64,000 nucleotides of DNA. Source: Anabaena sp. PCC 7108 (GTDB lineage: Bacteria > Cyanobacteriota > Cyanobacteriia > Cyanobacteriales > Nostocaceae). A model generated the notes under the pieces. The model was not told the origin of the DNA. It saw only the letters and a list, made by a program, of their open reading frames with translations, and did no database searches. Positions 36,124-44,990 of this stretch are shown here, in pieces. A program made the translations under genes and the position numbers. The stretch's first letter is position 1. Each line of letters starts with the position of its first letter. Location of the stretch: contig NZ_KB235896.1 of NCBI RefSeq assembly GCF_000332135.1, positions 1,685,403 through 1,749,402 of the forward strand, in the 5' to 3' direction.

Positions 36124-36686
36124 TGTAGTTCATCTCATATCTTGCACCTATAAGGATAAACCAGGAGTAGACAAAGAAAGAGAGTGAAAGTATGACTCTA
36201 GATGAAGAAAATAATTTACGCAGTCAGAAGTTGCTTAAATTACAAAAATATCGATTATAAATTGGATGAAATATTGAGTCTCCGTTGATAATGACAGGCA
36301 GTTATTCTGTTTCAGAGATATGTATTGGGTTTTATAGCGACCGAACTGATTCAATAGTTTCAAATACTTGTGTTTTTTATCTTACTGGATTTTAAATGCA
36401 TAAATATTGCCTAATTAAGTCATAATTCAGACATTTATTTTGTCAGGGAAAATCACATCAAAATTTTCCTAAATCCATATTTATTTTTGACAAACAAAGT
36501 TGCACTATAGCAATGGTATTTGAATCGATACAATACAAGCCTAAATAATTAAAAGTTTTGAGAAACAGCCTTAACTACGGTGTGGTTTCAACATTTGTTA
36601 CTTTATGTAACATAAGTTGATTTTTTCGCCAACTTAGCGATCGCCATTTTTTACGAGATATTGGAGGCGATCGCTAAATTACTAAG
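36124..36686. other. AT-rich gap with HIP1-based stem
   Basis: These 563 bases lie between the Ca2+/H+ antiporter and the peptidoglycan-binding gene. Nothing gene-like was seen. Near the antiporter end is a 12-bp inverted repeat with two GCGATCGC octamers. Confidence 0.5.
36634..36677 (-). terminator. Inverted repeat made of two HIP1 octamers after the antiporter gene
   Basis: TTAGCGATCGCC (36634-36645) and GGCGATCGCTAA (36666-36677) are exact complements with a 20-base loop. They lie 10 bases beyond the stop codon on the minus strand. A strong stem results, though no U run follows. Confidence 0.5.
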
Positions 36687-37769
36687 CTAAACTGGATGGA
36701 AATAGAAAGCGAAACCTAGAACCGTATAAGCCGCTAAAAGCAAAGTTCCTTCCAACCAATTAGATTTACCATCAGAACTAATGCTATTGGCAATTAACAC
36801 CGATACAACCACCGCCACTAATTCAAAGGGATTGAAATCCAAATCCATAGGTTGACCCATGAAACGCCCAGCAATCACTAAAACAGGGGCAACAAATAAG
36901 GCTATCTGCATACTTGATCCCACAGCTACAGATAGAGAAAGATCCATTTTATTTTTCATAGCCACAGTGACGGCTGTAGCGTGTTCAGCAGCGTTACCGA
37001 CGATGGGAAGCAAAATTACCCCTGTAAATAATGCCGTCAAACCTAACTTAGATGTGGCTACTTCTAAAGTATCAACCAGCAATTCTGACTCTAAAGCTAC
37101 TAGCAAGGTACATACTAGCAGTACAGCCGTCCAAAGCCAAAGATTTGGTTTTTCATGAGTAACTTCTGCTTCTGGTGCTTCTATTTCTGCTACACCCACA
37201 TCATATAAATAGGCGTGGGTTTTCATAGAAAATAACAGAGTTAAGGCGTAAACTAGAATTAAGACCAGAGCAACAGCAAGGGAAAGATTTTGCAATGTTA
37301 TTTCACTAATGCCCACAGAAGTGTAATTCATCGCTGTTGGTAATAGAATGGCAATAACTGCCAAATTCATTGATGAAGCATTTACCCGCGCCACAACCGA
37401 TTGGAATGTTTGTTCTTTGTAACGGAGTCCGCCTAACAGCATGGAAAAACCCATGACTAGGAGTAAGTTACTGATAATCGATCCGGTGATACTGGCTTTA
37501 ACTACATCTATTAGCCCAGCATTCAGGGCTACCAATGCAATAATCAATTCGGTAGCGTTACCAAAGGTCGCATTCAACAAACCCCCCAAGGAAGGTCCCA
37601 CGACTACAGCAATTTCTTCTGTGGCTGTACCCATCCAACCAGCAAGGGGGAGAATTGCTAATCCAGCGGTGATGAAAACGATTAAGTCTCCCCATTCTAG
37701 AAAGTGAGCGGCGAGGGAAATGGGAATAAAAAGTAACAAGCCGACAAAAATGATGTTTTTAGCTGACAT
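36687..37769 (-). CDS. Ca2+/H+ antiporter (CaCA family)
   Basis: This 360-residue integral membrane protein has about 10-11 helices. It bears the two inverted alpha repeats of the cation/Ca2+ exchanger family: FGNATELIIALVALNAG near residue 70 and VGNAAEHATAVTVAMKNKMD near residue 255, with the essential acidic residues. Acidic loop residues (EIEAPEAEVTHE) separate the two halves. It probably exports Ca2+ in exchange for protons, as cyanobacterial CAX proteins do in salt and alkaline tolerance. It is a stand-alone gene. Confidence 0.93.
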   Translation of the reverse strand: MSAKNIIFVGLLLFIPISLAAHFLEWGDLIVFITAGLAILPLAGWMGTATEEIAVVVGPSLGGLLNATFGNATELIIALVALNAGLIDVVKASITGSIISNLLLVMGFSMLLGGLRYKEQTFQSVVARVNASSMNLAVIAILLPTAMNYTSVGISEITLQNLSLAVALVLILVYALTLLFSMKTHAYLYDVGVAEIEAPEAEVTHEKPNLWLWTAVLLVCTLLVALESELLVDTLEVATSKLGLTALFTGVILLPIVGNAAEHATAVTVAMKNKMDLSLSVAVGSSMQIALFVAPVLVIAGRFMGQPMDLDFNPFELVAVVVSVLIANSISSDGKSNWLEGTLLLAAYTVLGFAFYFHPV

Positions 37770-37899
37770 TTGGCATCTCGAATTTTGGGGATGAGTTACA
37801 AATACTGATGATCAATTGAAGCAATCATCTGTAACCAGATTCTAGGATACTTTTAACTATCGGTGAAACTATTCAAAAATTTTACTATTGTGATATTTT

Positions 37900-37980
37900 G
37901 ATATAGCAACAAACAGGGCAGTTAGGACACCAAAAGACTTTTCAGACTGTCACCGGTCACTTCCTGTTATCTGCTATATC
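37900..37980. repeat. MITE family 2, copy 1
   Basis: This 81-bp element begins GATATAGCA (37900-37908) and ends with its complement TGCTATATC (37972-37980), immediately against the stop codon of the proline iminopeptidase gene. The wider ends GATATAGCAACAAACAGG and CCTGTTATCTGCTATATC match imperfectly. It can fold as a single hairpin and may serve as the 3' end of that gene. Copy 2 is at 56782-56883. Confidence 0.7.
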
Positions 37981-38928
37981 TTAAAACTCTGCAAATTTAT
38001 CTGTAGCTGCAATTAAAGCATTACGAATTCCTGGTTCACTCATGGAATGTCCCGCATCAGGAACAACGATAAATTCTGCTTTTTTCCAGGCTTGATGTAA
38101 TTCCCAAGCTGATATCATCGGACAAACTACGTCATAGCGTCCTTGGACAATTACAGCAGGAATGTGGCGGATGCGGTCAACATTTAAAAGTAGTTGATTT
38201 TCTTGTTCAAAAAATCCCTTATTAATAAAATAATGGCATTCAATTCTTGCAAAAGCCGCAGCAAATTCATCATTACCGAACGTTTGCTTAAGTTCTGGAT
38301 CTATAAAAAGTTTACTTGTACTACCTTCCCAAATTGACCAAGCACGGGCTGCTTCTAGTTGAATTTGTAAATTTGGGCTAGTCAAACGTTTGTAATAAGC
38401 TGTAATCATATCTTCCCGTTCATTAACAGGAATGGGTTTAATGTATTCTTCCCAGGCATCAGGAAAAATATAACTAGCACCTTCTTGATAAAACCAGGAT
38501 AACTCCTTTTGTCTTAACATAAAAATGCCCCGCAAAATTAATCCTGTACAGCGAGAAGGATGACTTTGACTATAAGCTAATGACAACGTACTTCCCCAAC
38601 TTCCACCAAATACAACCCATTGTTCTATTCCTAAATGTTTCCGTAATTTTTCAATATCGCTGACTAAATCCCAAGTTGTATTTTCTTGCAATTCAGCATG
38701 AGGCTGACTTTGACCACAACCACGTTGATCAAACATTACTAAACGCCATTTTTCTGGGTGAAAATATTGCCGATAAAAGGGTGAACAACCACCACCTGGT
38801 CCGCCATGTAGTAATACTATTGGTTTTCCTTGGGGATTACCTGATTCTTGAAAATGAATTGAGTGTAAGTCTGAAACCTGTAAATAATCTTGGTGGTAAG
38901 GTTTGATCAGTGGGTAAAGTTCTGGCAT
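37981..38928 (-). CDS. pip: Prolyl aminopeptidase (proline iminopeptidase)
   Basis: This 315-residue alpha/beta hydrolase of family S33 removes N-terminal proline from peptides. The oxyanion segment is VLLHGGPGGGCSP, the nucleophile Ser is in VVFGGSWGSTLSLAYSQSHP, the acid Asp is in GRYDVVCP and the His is in DAGHSMSEP. WEGSTSKL is another family block. Length and motifs are normal. It is on the minus strand, directly upstream of a MITE-like element. Confidence 0.93.
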   Translation of the reverse strand: MPELYPLIKPYHQDYLQVSDLHSIHFQESGNPQGKPIVLLHGGPGGGCSPFYRQYFHPEKWRLVMFDQRGCGQSQPHAELQENTTWDLVSDIEKLRKHLGIEQWVVFGGSWGSTLSLAYSQSHPSRCTGLILRGIFMLRQKELSWFYQEGASYIFPDAWEEYIKPIPVNEREDMITAYYKRLTSPNLQIQLEAARAWSIWEGSTSKLFIDPELKQTFGNDEFAAAFARIECHYFINKGFFEQENQLLLNVDRIRHIPAVIVQGRYDVVCPMISAWELHQAWKKAEFIVVPDAGHSMSEPGIRNALIAATDKFAEF

Positions 38929-39085
38929 TTTTTTATTTTTGGCAATTTGGCAGAGTTTCTAATTGTGGCATTGCTATTCTAGAGCCGCGAATGTCTTTGT
39001 GCGATAATTCCGACTTGCAGAATCCCTCGGACTACAACCGGGGGTCTTTTTAATGATGATGTCAGCTAATTAAGACCTGAGAGTT

Positions 39086-42000
39086 TCAATCATTTAGGCT
39101 ACTGGGGAATGTCAAAATTTGCAAGATGACTTGGAACTGATAGTTGCGGACTAAATTTTTCAAACCAGCAATCAAGTCAGTTTTTGTTTGAGGAATTTGA
39201 TTAATCAGATTTAGTACTTCTTCTTCATCACAACATAATGCGGCTTGGTGTAGTTCATTTAGCCAAGTTGAGGGCATAAGAGATAGGCTTTCAGACATTA
39301 AGGTTTTAGATGGCTGATCTTGAATATTGCTATCAATGGGTAACTGATAATTTTCTTCAGGGTATAAGTTAGGAGAAATTCCTTCTGCTGTGCCTAATTG
39401 GACTGGAATATCAAAATAGAAAGTACTGCCTTGATTGATATTACTGCTAACACTAAGATTACCATTCATTAAGTTGACAAACTTGTGGCTGATGGAGAGT
39501 CCTAATCCAGTTCCTTCTATAAAAGTTGTGCCTATGCTTGAATGGCTATGCGATCGCGGAGATTGTACAAAAGCATCAAAAATTGTGTTCAGTTCTTCTG
39601 CTGCAATACCAATACCAGTATCCTCGACGGCAAAGAAGAGACGCACAGGTGTTTCAGTAGGGGATTCACAGCCTTGGGACTGATCTGTTTTATCTTGTTG
39701 AAAATGCAGATTAGAGGGATAAATTGGGGCATTGTCACCATGATCAACTATTTTGCTGTTTCCTATTTCTACAAGTAGGCTGACACTACCTCGCTCTGTA
39801 AACTTAATGGCATTATTAAGCAAGTTAATCAGTATTTGGCGCAGTTTATTGGCATCGGTGATGATGTACTGAGGTAATTCTGAAGCTAGTTGAAGATGAA
39901 GTTGTAAGTTTTTAGCTGCGGCTTTCAAACGGAACATTTCTTGCAGGGATTGTAACAGCGCTATCAGGTCAAAGCTAGTTTCATTCAATACCATGCGTCC
40001 GGCTTCTATTTTGGATAAATCTAAAATTTCGTTGATGAAGTTAAGTAGGTGATGACCGCTGCGATGAATAATTTGGAGATTTTCTTGTTGTTCTGGACTG
40101 AGATAAATGTCACTTTTCATGACTTGAGTAAAGCCAAGGATGACGTTAAGTGGTGTTCGCAATTCATGGCTCATGTTTGCTAAGAAGATACTTTTTGCCT
40201 GGTTTGCGGCCACGGCTGCTTCTTTTGCTTGTTGAAGCTCTATTTCGGCTTGTTTACGAAGGTTAATATCTCGTCCAACTCCTTGAAATTCTACAAACTC
40301 TTCTTGCTCATCAAAAATCATCAGGTTAATCCACTGAGTCCAGCGAATTTCTTCACCGGCAATGACACGATTTTCAATTACTACGGTGGGATTTTCTCGA
40401 CTCATGGAGTTGATAAGTTGGGCGACATACTCTCTATCTTCTTCAAAAACAACGGAGTAAAGATTATGTTCCAACAAATCATCTGGCAATCGCCCAAAAT
40501 ATCGACAAAATGCATCGTTTACAAAGGTTGTAGTGCCGTCTGGTTGATAGCGGATAATTAGTTCTGTTTGATCTTGAACGATGGCACGATAGCGATCTCT
40601 ACTAGCGTGCAAAGCAGCTTGTGTTTTTTTCAATTCGGTAATTTCTTTACTAATGGAAAGAACGCAGGGTTTACCATCTAATTCAATTATTTCACAAGAA
40701 ATAAGACATATTTTAATTTCTCCAGATTTTATCCGCCAATGAAATTCTTGGTTGTGTATAAATCCTGTTTTTTTAAGTGTTTGGGAAATTGCTTCTACCT
40801 CTTGAGGATTTACCAAAAGATTCATTCCTGCTGCTGTCTGACCGATAATTTCATCATAGGTATATCCAGCCAGTTGTAGAAAAGCATTGTTAACATCTAT
40901 CCAAAGTCCATCTTCTAAAAGGTTAATGGTAATAGGATCAGGGCTATTACGAAAGATGGTGGTATATCTGCCTTCTAATTCCCACATATTTACTTGAACT
41001 TGCTCAAAGTAGTCTCTTAACTGTTGTGCCATCTCGTTAAAAGATTGTGCCATACGAGCCAATTCTCGTATAGGCTGATTTTGTGGTATTCGCTGCTGCA
41101 AATTGCCTTGTGCCATTAAAGATGAAGTCTCACTAATATTTAGGATGGGAATGGCCAGCCAACGTGTAATTAGAGACGTGAGCGCCATCGCTGTCATCAC
41201 CGCCAATATTGCCAAATTAATAGTGCTTTGAGTTGTGGTATTGATATCCTTCATAAAATCAGATTTAGGCACAACTGTCACAATCAACCAATTCAATCCA
41301 TACTTATTTTTATAAGGTTGAATCTGAGATAAATATGTTTGCTGATTTTCAGTAAACTGGCAATTTTGAATTTTATTTATCTGACTCCAATCGCCCATTT
41401 TTGATTTTATTAATCGACTACTAGATTGAATTAGTGGATGTTGGCTTTGTGTTGCTAAAAGTCTATCAAATTTACCACTACTAGTTTGAATAAAGGATAA
41501 TTCTCCGGTCGAACTAGCAATTAGTGAACCATCCATTTCAGTTAAAAATACAATTCCTGAATGACCTATTTTTAACTGATTAAGAAAAGTATCTATTTCT
41601 CTTAAGAATAAATTTATGCCAAATACTCCAGTCAGTTTTTTAGTTAAGGAATTATAGATTGGTAAACTTGCATTAATTTTTAAATCCCGGCTATCACTAG
41701 CTGCATAAACAAAACTCCAAGTTGCTTTTTTTCTCTGTTTAGCTAATTTATACCAAGGGCGCTGTCTAATATCCCAATCGGGTGGATATTCTCCCACTTT
41801 TAGTAATTTAACACGCTCACCTTTGTCATTAACTGTATACTGTTGAAACTTTCTGAGATTCTGACTAGCTGTCACAATAATTTCGTGTTTATCATCTGTG
41901 GATCTAGCAATTAAAAAATTTCCCTTTTCGTTAGCATAAAGAATATTTTCAATATGATCAAGGTTGTATGTTTGCCCAATTAAATGCCGTTCTATAGCAT

Positions 42001-42268
42001 TCATATTATTAATATCAAGATCACCATGTTTAACTTCATTAACATTAATCTGATTAATCAGTTGAGGTAATAACAGATAATTGTCTAGATAAAGATGGAC
42101 GCGATTTCCAACTTCAACCATTAATTGCTGTGTGATTTTTTCTATAACTTGGTTACTTTTATGTAAACAAAAAAAGTTAGTGAGTCCGACTGTGATCACC
42201 AATAGCAATATCAATGGTAGTGTTAGAACCGTGCGAAGAGGAAGTGGAGGAAAGCGATAGTAATGCAT
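39086..42268 (-). CDS. Hybrid-type sensor histidine kinase (Cache-HAMP-PAS-PAS)
   Basis: This 1060-residue membrane kinase begins with a helix (about 14-31) and has a large periplasmic Cache-type sensor domain (about 35-345). A second helix (about 346-367), HAMP (about 368-420) and two PAS domains (about 430-555 and 560-680) follow. The HisKA domain has its His in ANMSHELRTPLNVILGF. The HATPase domain has N box LRQILINLLNNAIKF, G1 EDTGIGIA and G2 GTGLGLS. The final ~100 residues are a short helical extension. No receiver is attached. It lies 268 bases downstream of the response regulator gene but after a terminator. Confidence 0.93.
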   Translation of the reverse strand: MHYYRFPPLPLRTVLTLPLILLLVITVGLTNFFCLHKSNQVIEKITQQLMVEVGNRVHLYLDNYLLLPQLINQINVNEVKHGDLDINNMNAIERHLIGQTYNLDHIENILYANEKGNFLIARSTDDKHEIIVTASQNLRKFQQYTVNDKGERVKLLKVGEYPPDWDIRQRPWYKLAKQRKKATWSFVYAASDSRDLKINASLPIYNSLTKKLTGVFGINLFLREIDTFLNQLKIGHSGIVFLTEMDGSLIASSTGELSFIQTSSGKFDRLLATQSQHPLIQSSSRLIKSKMGDWSQINKIQNCQFTENQQTYLSQIQPYKNKYGLNWLIVTVVPKSDFMKDINTTTQSTINLAILAVMTAMALTSLITRWLAIPILNISETSSLMAQGNLQQRIPQNQPIRELARMAQSFNEMAQQLRDYFEQVQVNMWELEGRYTTIFRNSPDPITINLLEDGLWIDVNNAFLQLAGYTYDEIIGQTAAGMNLLVNPQEVEAISQTLKKTGFIHNQEFHWRIKSGEIKICLISCEIIELDGKPCVLSISKEITELKKTQAALHASRDRYRAIVQDQTELIIRYQPDGTTTFVNDAFCRYFGRLPDDLLEHNLYSVVFEEDREYVAQLINSMSRENPTVVIENRVIAGEEIRWTQWINLMIFDEQEEFVEFQGVGRDINLRKQAEIELQQAKEAAVAANQAKSIFLANMSHELRTPLNVILGFTQVMKSDIYLSPEQQENLQIIHRSGHHLLNFINEILDLSKIEAGRMVLNETSFDLIALLQSLQEMFRLKAAAKNLQLHLQLASELPQYIITDANKLRQILINLLNNAIKFTERGSVSLLVEIGNSKIVDHGDNAPIYPSNLHFQQDKTDQSQGCESPTETPVRLFFAVEDTGIGIAAEELNTIFDAFVQSPRSHSHSSIGTTFIEGTGLGLSISHKFVNLMNGNLSVSSNINQGSTFYFDIPVQLGTAEGISPNLYPEENYQLPIDSNIQDQPSKTLMSESLSLMPSTWLNELHQAALCCDEEEVLNLINQIPQTKTDLIAGLKNLVRNYQFQVILQILTFPSSLND

Positions 42269-42370
42269 AGATATTCGCAGCTTAAAATAGCAATATTACC
42301 AGTACCTGAGAAAAACAGGTAATAGGGAAATTATATGCGTTCAGAGGGAGCAGGAAGCAACTCTTAACAG

Positions 42371-42396
42371 AAAAAACTCATGTTTAAAAACATGAG
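42371..42396 (-). terminator. Rho-independent terminator after the GGDEF gene
   Basis: On the minus strand CTCATGTTT-TT-AAACATGAG forms a 9-bp stem with a 2-base loop (tip slightly open), followed directly by TTTTTT. It lies about 140 bases after the stop codon of the response regulator gene and separates it from the histidine kinase gene. Confidence 0.75.
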
Positions 42397-42489
42397 ATTG
42401 AAATAATGACACTGTTTTTTTCGTGCTACGCATCTCAAAAAACATCCTTTTTTTTGACTGAATTTTAAACTCAGAACTAAAGTTTTTTA

Positions 42490-42520
42490 TTTGTTCCCTG
42501 TTCCCTGTTCCCTGTTCCCT
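42490..42520. repeat. Short TTCCCTG tandem repeat
   Basis: The heptamer TTCCCTG is repeated about four times just after the GGDEF gene, a low-complexity tract with no obvious role. Confidence 0.6.
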
Positions 42521-42536
42521 TCTTTTGTAATACTAA

Positions 42537-44120
42537 TTAAACAAAAGAAGATACACAGTAGGTGTTACGTCCTTGGGCTTTTGCCTGATAAAGTGCTTCA
42601 TCTGCGGCAGCAATAAGCTCTTTGGGTGGAGTTTGTCCTTGAGGAATTATACTAGCAATGCCTATACTCAAAGTTACTTGATGAGTAGAGGAAAATTGAT
42701 GAGGAATAGCTAACTTGTCTATGTTTTCTTGAATTTTTTTGCTAACATAAATTGCTCCGTCCAAATCAGTATTAGGCAGTAAAATCACAAATTCTTCCCC
42801 ACCATAGCGAGCTACCAAATCCGCAGGACGTTCACAGGTTTTGGAGATCGCTTCTGCTACTTGTCGCAAGCATTCGTCACCGGCTAGATGTCCATAATAG
42901 TCATTGTAGGATTTGAAATAATCGATATCCCCAAGAAGTAATGACAAGGGTGCTTTTTCCCTTTTTAGTCTTTGCCATTCTTGAGCAAGTGATTGATCAA
43001 AACACCTACGATTGGCAATTTGTGTTAAACCATCTAAATTTGCTAACCGCAGCAATTCTTTATTGGCTTGTTTAAGAGCCTCTTCTGCCTGCTTGCGCCT
43101 AATGAATTCACTCAATTCTATAGCCACTGCATTTACCAACTCTACAAGTTTTGGATGATAGGCTAAAGGCGATCGCTTAAAAAAGCACATCACCACAAGT
43201 GTTTCTCCTTCTAGGCTAATTGGTACTGCAAATGCAGTTTTTAATCCGGCTTTGTTGGCCGATTCAACTCTGATAAACTCATCTTTCTGTACCTGTGAAA
43301 TATCCTCAATCCATCGTGGTTGCTGAGTGGCTCCAACTTGGCCTATTAGTTGTACTCCATAGGAAAAAATGTATTTTGAACTTGCTTTGTGAAAGTTGTA
43401 CAATTGCTGATCAAGAGAATCATAGGTAACTTGAGCTAGTTCCAATCCTGTACCATCTAAATTGGTAAGCCAAGCCTCCCCATAGTCCCAACCAATTACC
43501 TGGCAAACTTCACATAACACAGCATCCAAAGCATGATTTAAATTCGGGGCTTGATTAACTAAATTGATAGTTTTTAGTAGCAGTTGCAGTTTTGCTTCAG
43601 TTTGTTTTCGCTCTTCAATTTCCTTGCTTAATAACTGATTATGTTGATAAAGTTCCTGGCTTTGTCTAACAATAGTTAATTGATGCTGAACTCTGATTAA
43701 TACTTCTTCGGCTTGAAAAGGTTTAGTAATGTAATCAACACCACCTACCTCAAATCCTTTAACTTTATCAGCAACGGCATCCAGTGAACTTAAGAAAATG
43801 ACCGGGATATGACGAGTTTCATGATTTTGCTTCAGAATCGAACACACACTGTAGCCATCAATTGTTGGCATTTTGATATCTAACAGAATTAAATCAGGGG
43901 CTTCAATTTTAACTGTATCTAAAGCTACTTCTCCGCTAATCGCTTTTCTGACTTTGTACCCTTGCTGGCTCAAAATCGCAGATAGTGTACGCAGATTGTC
44001 TGGATGATCATCAACCACCAGTAAATTAGCTTTGTACGCAGATAGTTTTGTTTCTATTAGCGAAATGGAGGTAACTTTCCTGCTACTGTAACTCTCTTTA
44101 CCTTCGATTTGGTAGAACAT
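42537..44120 (-). CDS. Response regulator with GAF and GGDEF domains (diguanylate cyclase)
   Basis: This 527-residue protein has an N-terminal receiver (about 30-150; acceptor Asp in DLILLDIKMPTIDG), a coiled linker, a GAF domain (about 185-340), and a GGDEF domain (about 360-525) with ARYGGEEFVILLP. The active-site loop is GGEEF, which is catalytic, and the inhibitory I-site RPAD precedes it by five residues. It should make c-di-GMP under control of phosphorylation and of a GAF ligand. The start ATG is at 44120. The partner kinase may be the neighbouring hybrid kinase. Confidence 0.93.
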   Translation of the reverse strand: MFYQIEGKESYSSRKVTSISLIETKLSAYKANLLVVDDHPDNLRTLSAILSQQGYKVRKAISGEVALDTVKIEAPDLILLDIKMPTIDGYSVCSILKQNHETRHIPVIFLSSLDAVADKVKGFEVGGVDYITKPFQAEEVLIRVQHQLTIVRQSQELYQHNQLLSKEIEERKQTEAKLQLLLKTINLVNQAPNLNHALDAVLCEVCQVIGWDYGEAWLTNLDGTGLELAQVTYDSLDQQLYNFHKASSKYIFSYGVQLIGQVGATQQPRWIEDISQVQKDEFIRVESANKAGLKTAFAVPISLEGETLVVMCFFKRSPLAYHPKLVELVNAVAIELSEFIRRKQAEEALKQANKELLRLANLDGLTQIANRRCFDQSLAQEWQRLKREKAPLSLLLGDIDYFKSYNDYYGHLAGDECLRQVAEAISKTCERPADLVARYGGEEFVILLPNTDLDGAIYVSKKIQENIDKLAIPHQFSSTHQVTLSIGIASIIPQGQTPPKELIAAADEALYQAKAQGRNTYCVSSFV

Positions 44121-44990
44121 TTCTTACTAAAGTTTGGCAGTTTTAAGAAGATTTTTTTCCTAGAATCTGACCAATTTTTTCTTGTGGATAGCAGAGGCTT
44201 GATATCGAGTTGCTAAGAAGATACTCTCCGTCACGATACTTCATATATATAAATGATGATAATAACACAAGCTGAGTTTTTACGCTATTTGAACTTTTTG
44301 TATCCTTATATGATTTTCAAGTCCCCCAAGAAGGCATTTTGATTGGACAGTCAAATAATTCAAAATTCAAAATTCAAAATATTTATGCCTAAACATCCCG
44401 TAAGGAATACAGTCTGGACTTAGACTCTTGATAGTAACTCATTGAGAGTAAGGTAACACAATCTACGTGCAGAAGTATGCCCTTAGTAGGATAGAGGTAT
44501 GAAAATAATTTGTCATGGTACTGTCCATAAGTGACACCAGTAAATGATTGGCATAATTAAGTTTTGTAACAGAGATTTAGACTCGGCGACGAAAAGCTAT
44601 TTAAACCCGCTAATTTATGATCAAAAGAGAATTACTTTGCTTTTTTCTCAAAATATGATGTTGGTTAACAATAATTTTTTTGATTATAAAAAACCAAGTT
44701 TTATCATTTTTTTGTGACATTCAAAGCCTCTCTTTTTCTAGGAAATAGGTTAAAAAAATTTAGTTTATATAACCCACAAATTTATAGATAATATATATTC
44801 ATGATTTATTTAACTAGGATAGCTATATTTAATTAGAGCTACAGATTGAGTAGCAAATATATTTTTGCCATCAGACTTAAAAATTATAAAAATCTATAAA
44901 AATCTATAAAAATCACACCTCAGTAAATTTACGGTATAAATATACTGAAAATTAATATTAAAATATTCATTAACAATTCAGTTATTCAAG
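44121..44990. other. 870-base AT-rich gap between divergent genes
   Basis: The gap separates the response regulator and dynamin-like genes, which diverge. Short direct repeats TTCAAAATTCAAAATTCAAA (44357-44380) and AAAATCTATAAAAATCTATA (44888-44912) are present. No gene or structured RNA was recognised. Confidence 0.5.

Noticed and set aside
39015-39060. Terminator after the hybrid kinase gene (CCCTCGG/CCGGGGG stem)
   Set aside because: The T run lies on the plus strand, whereas both flanking genes are on the minus strand.
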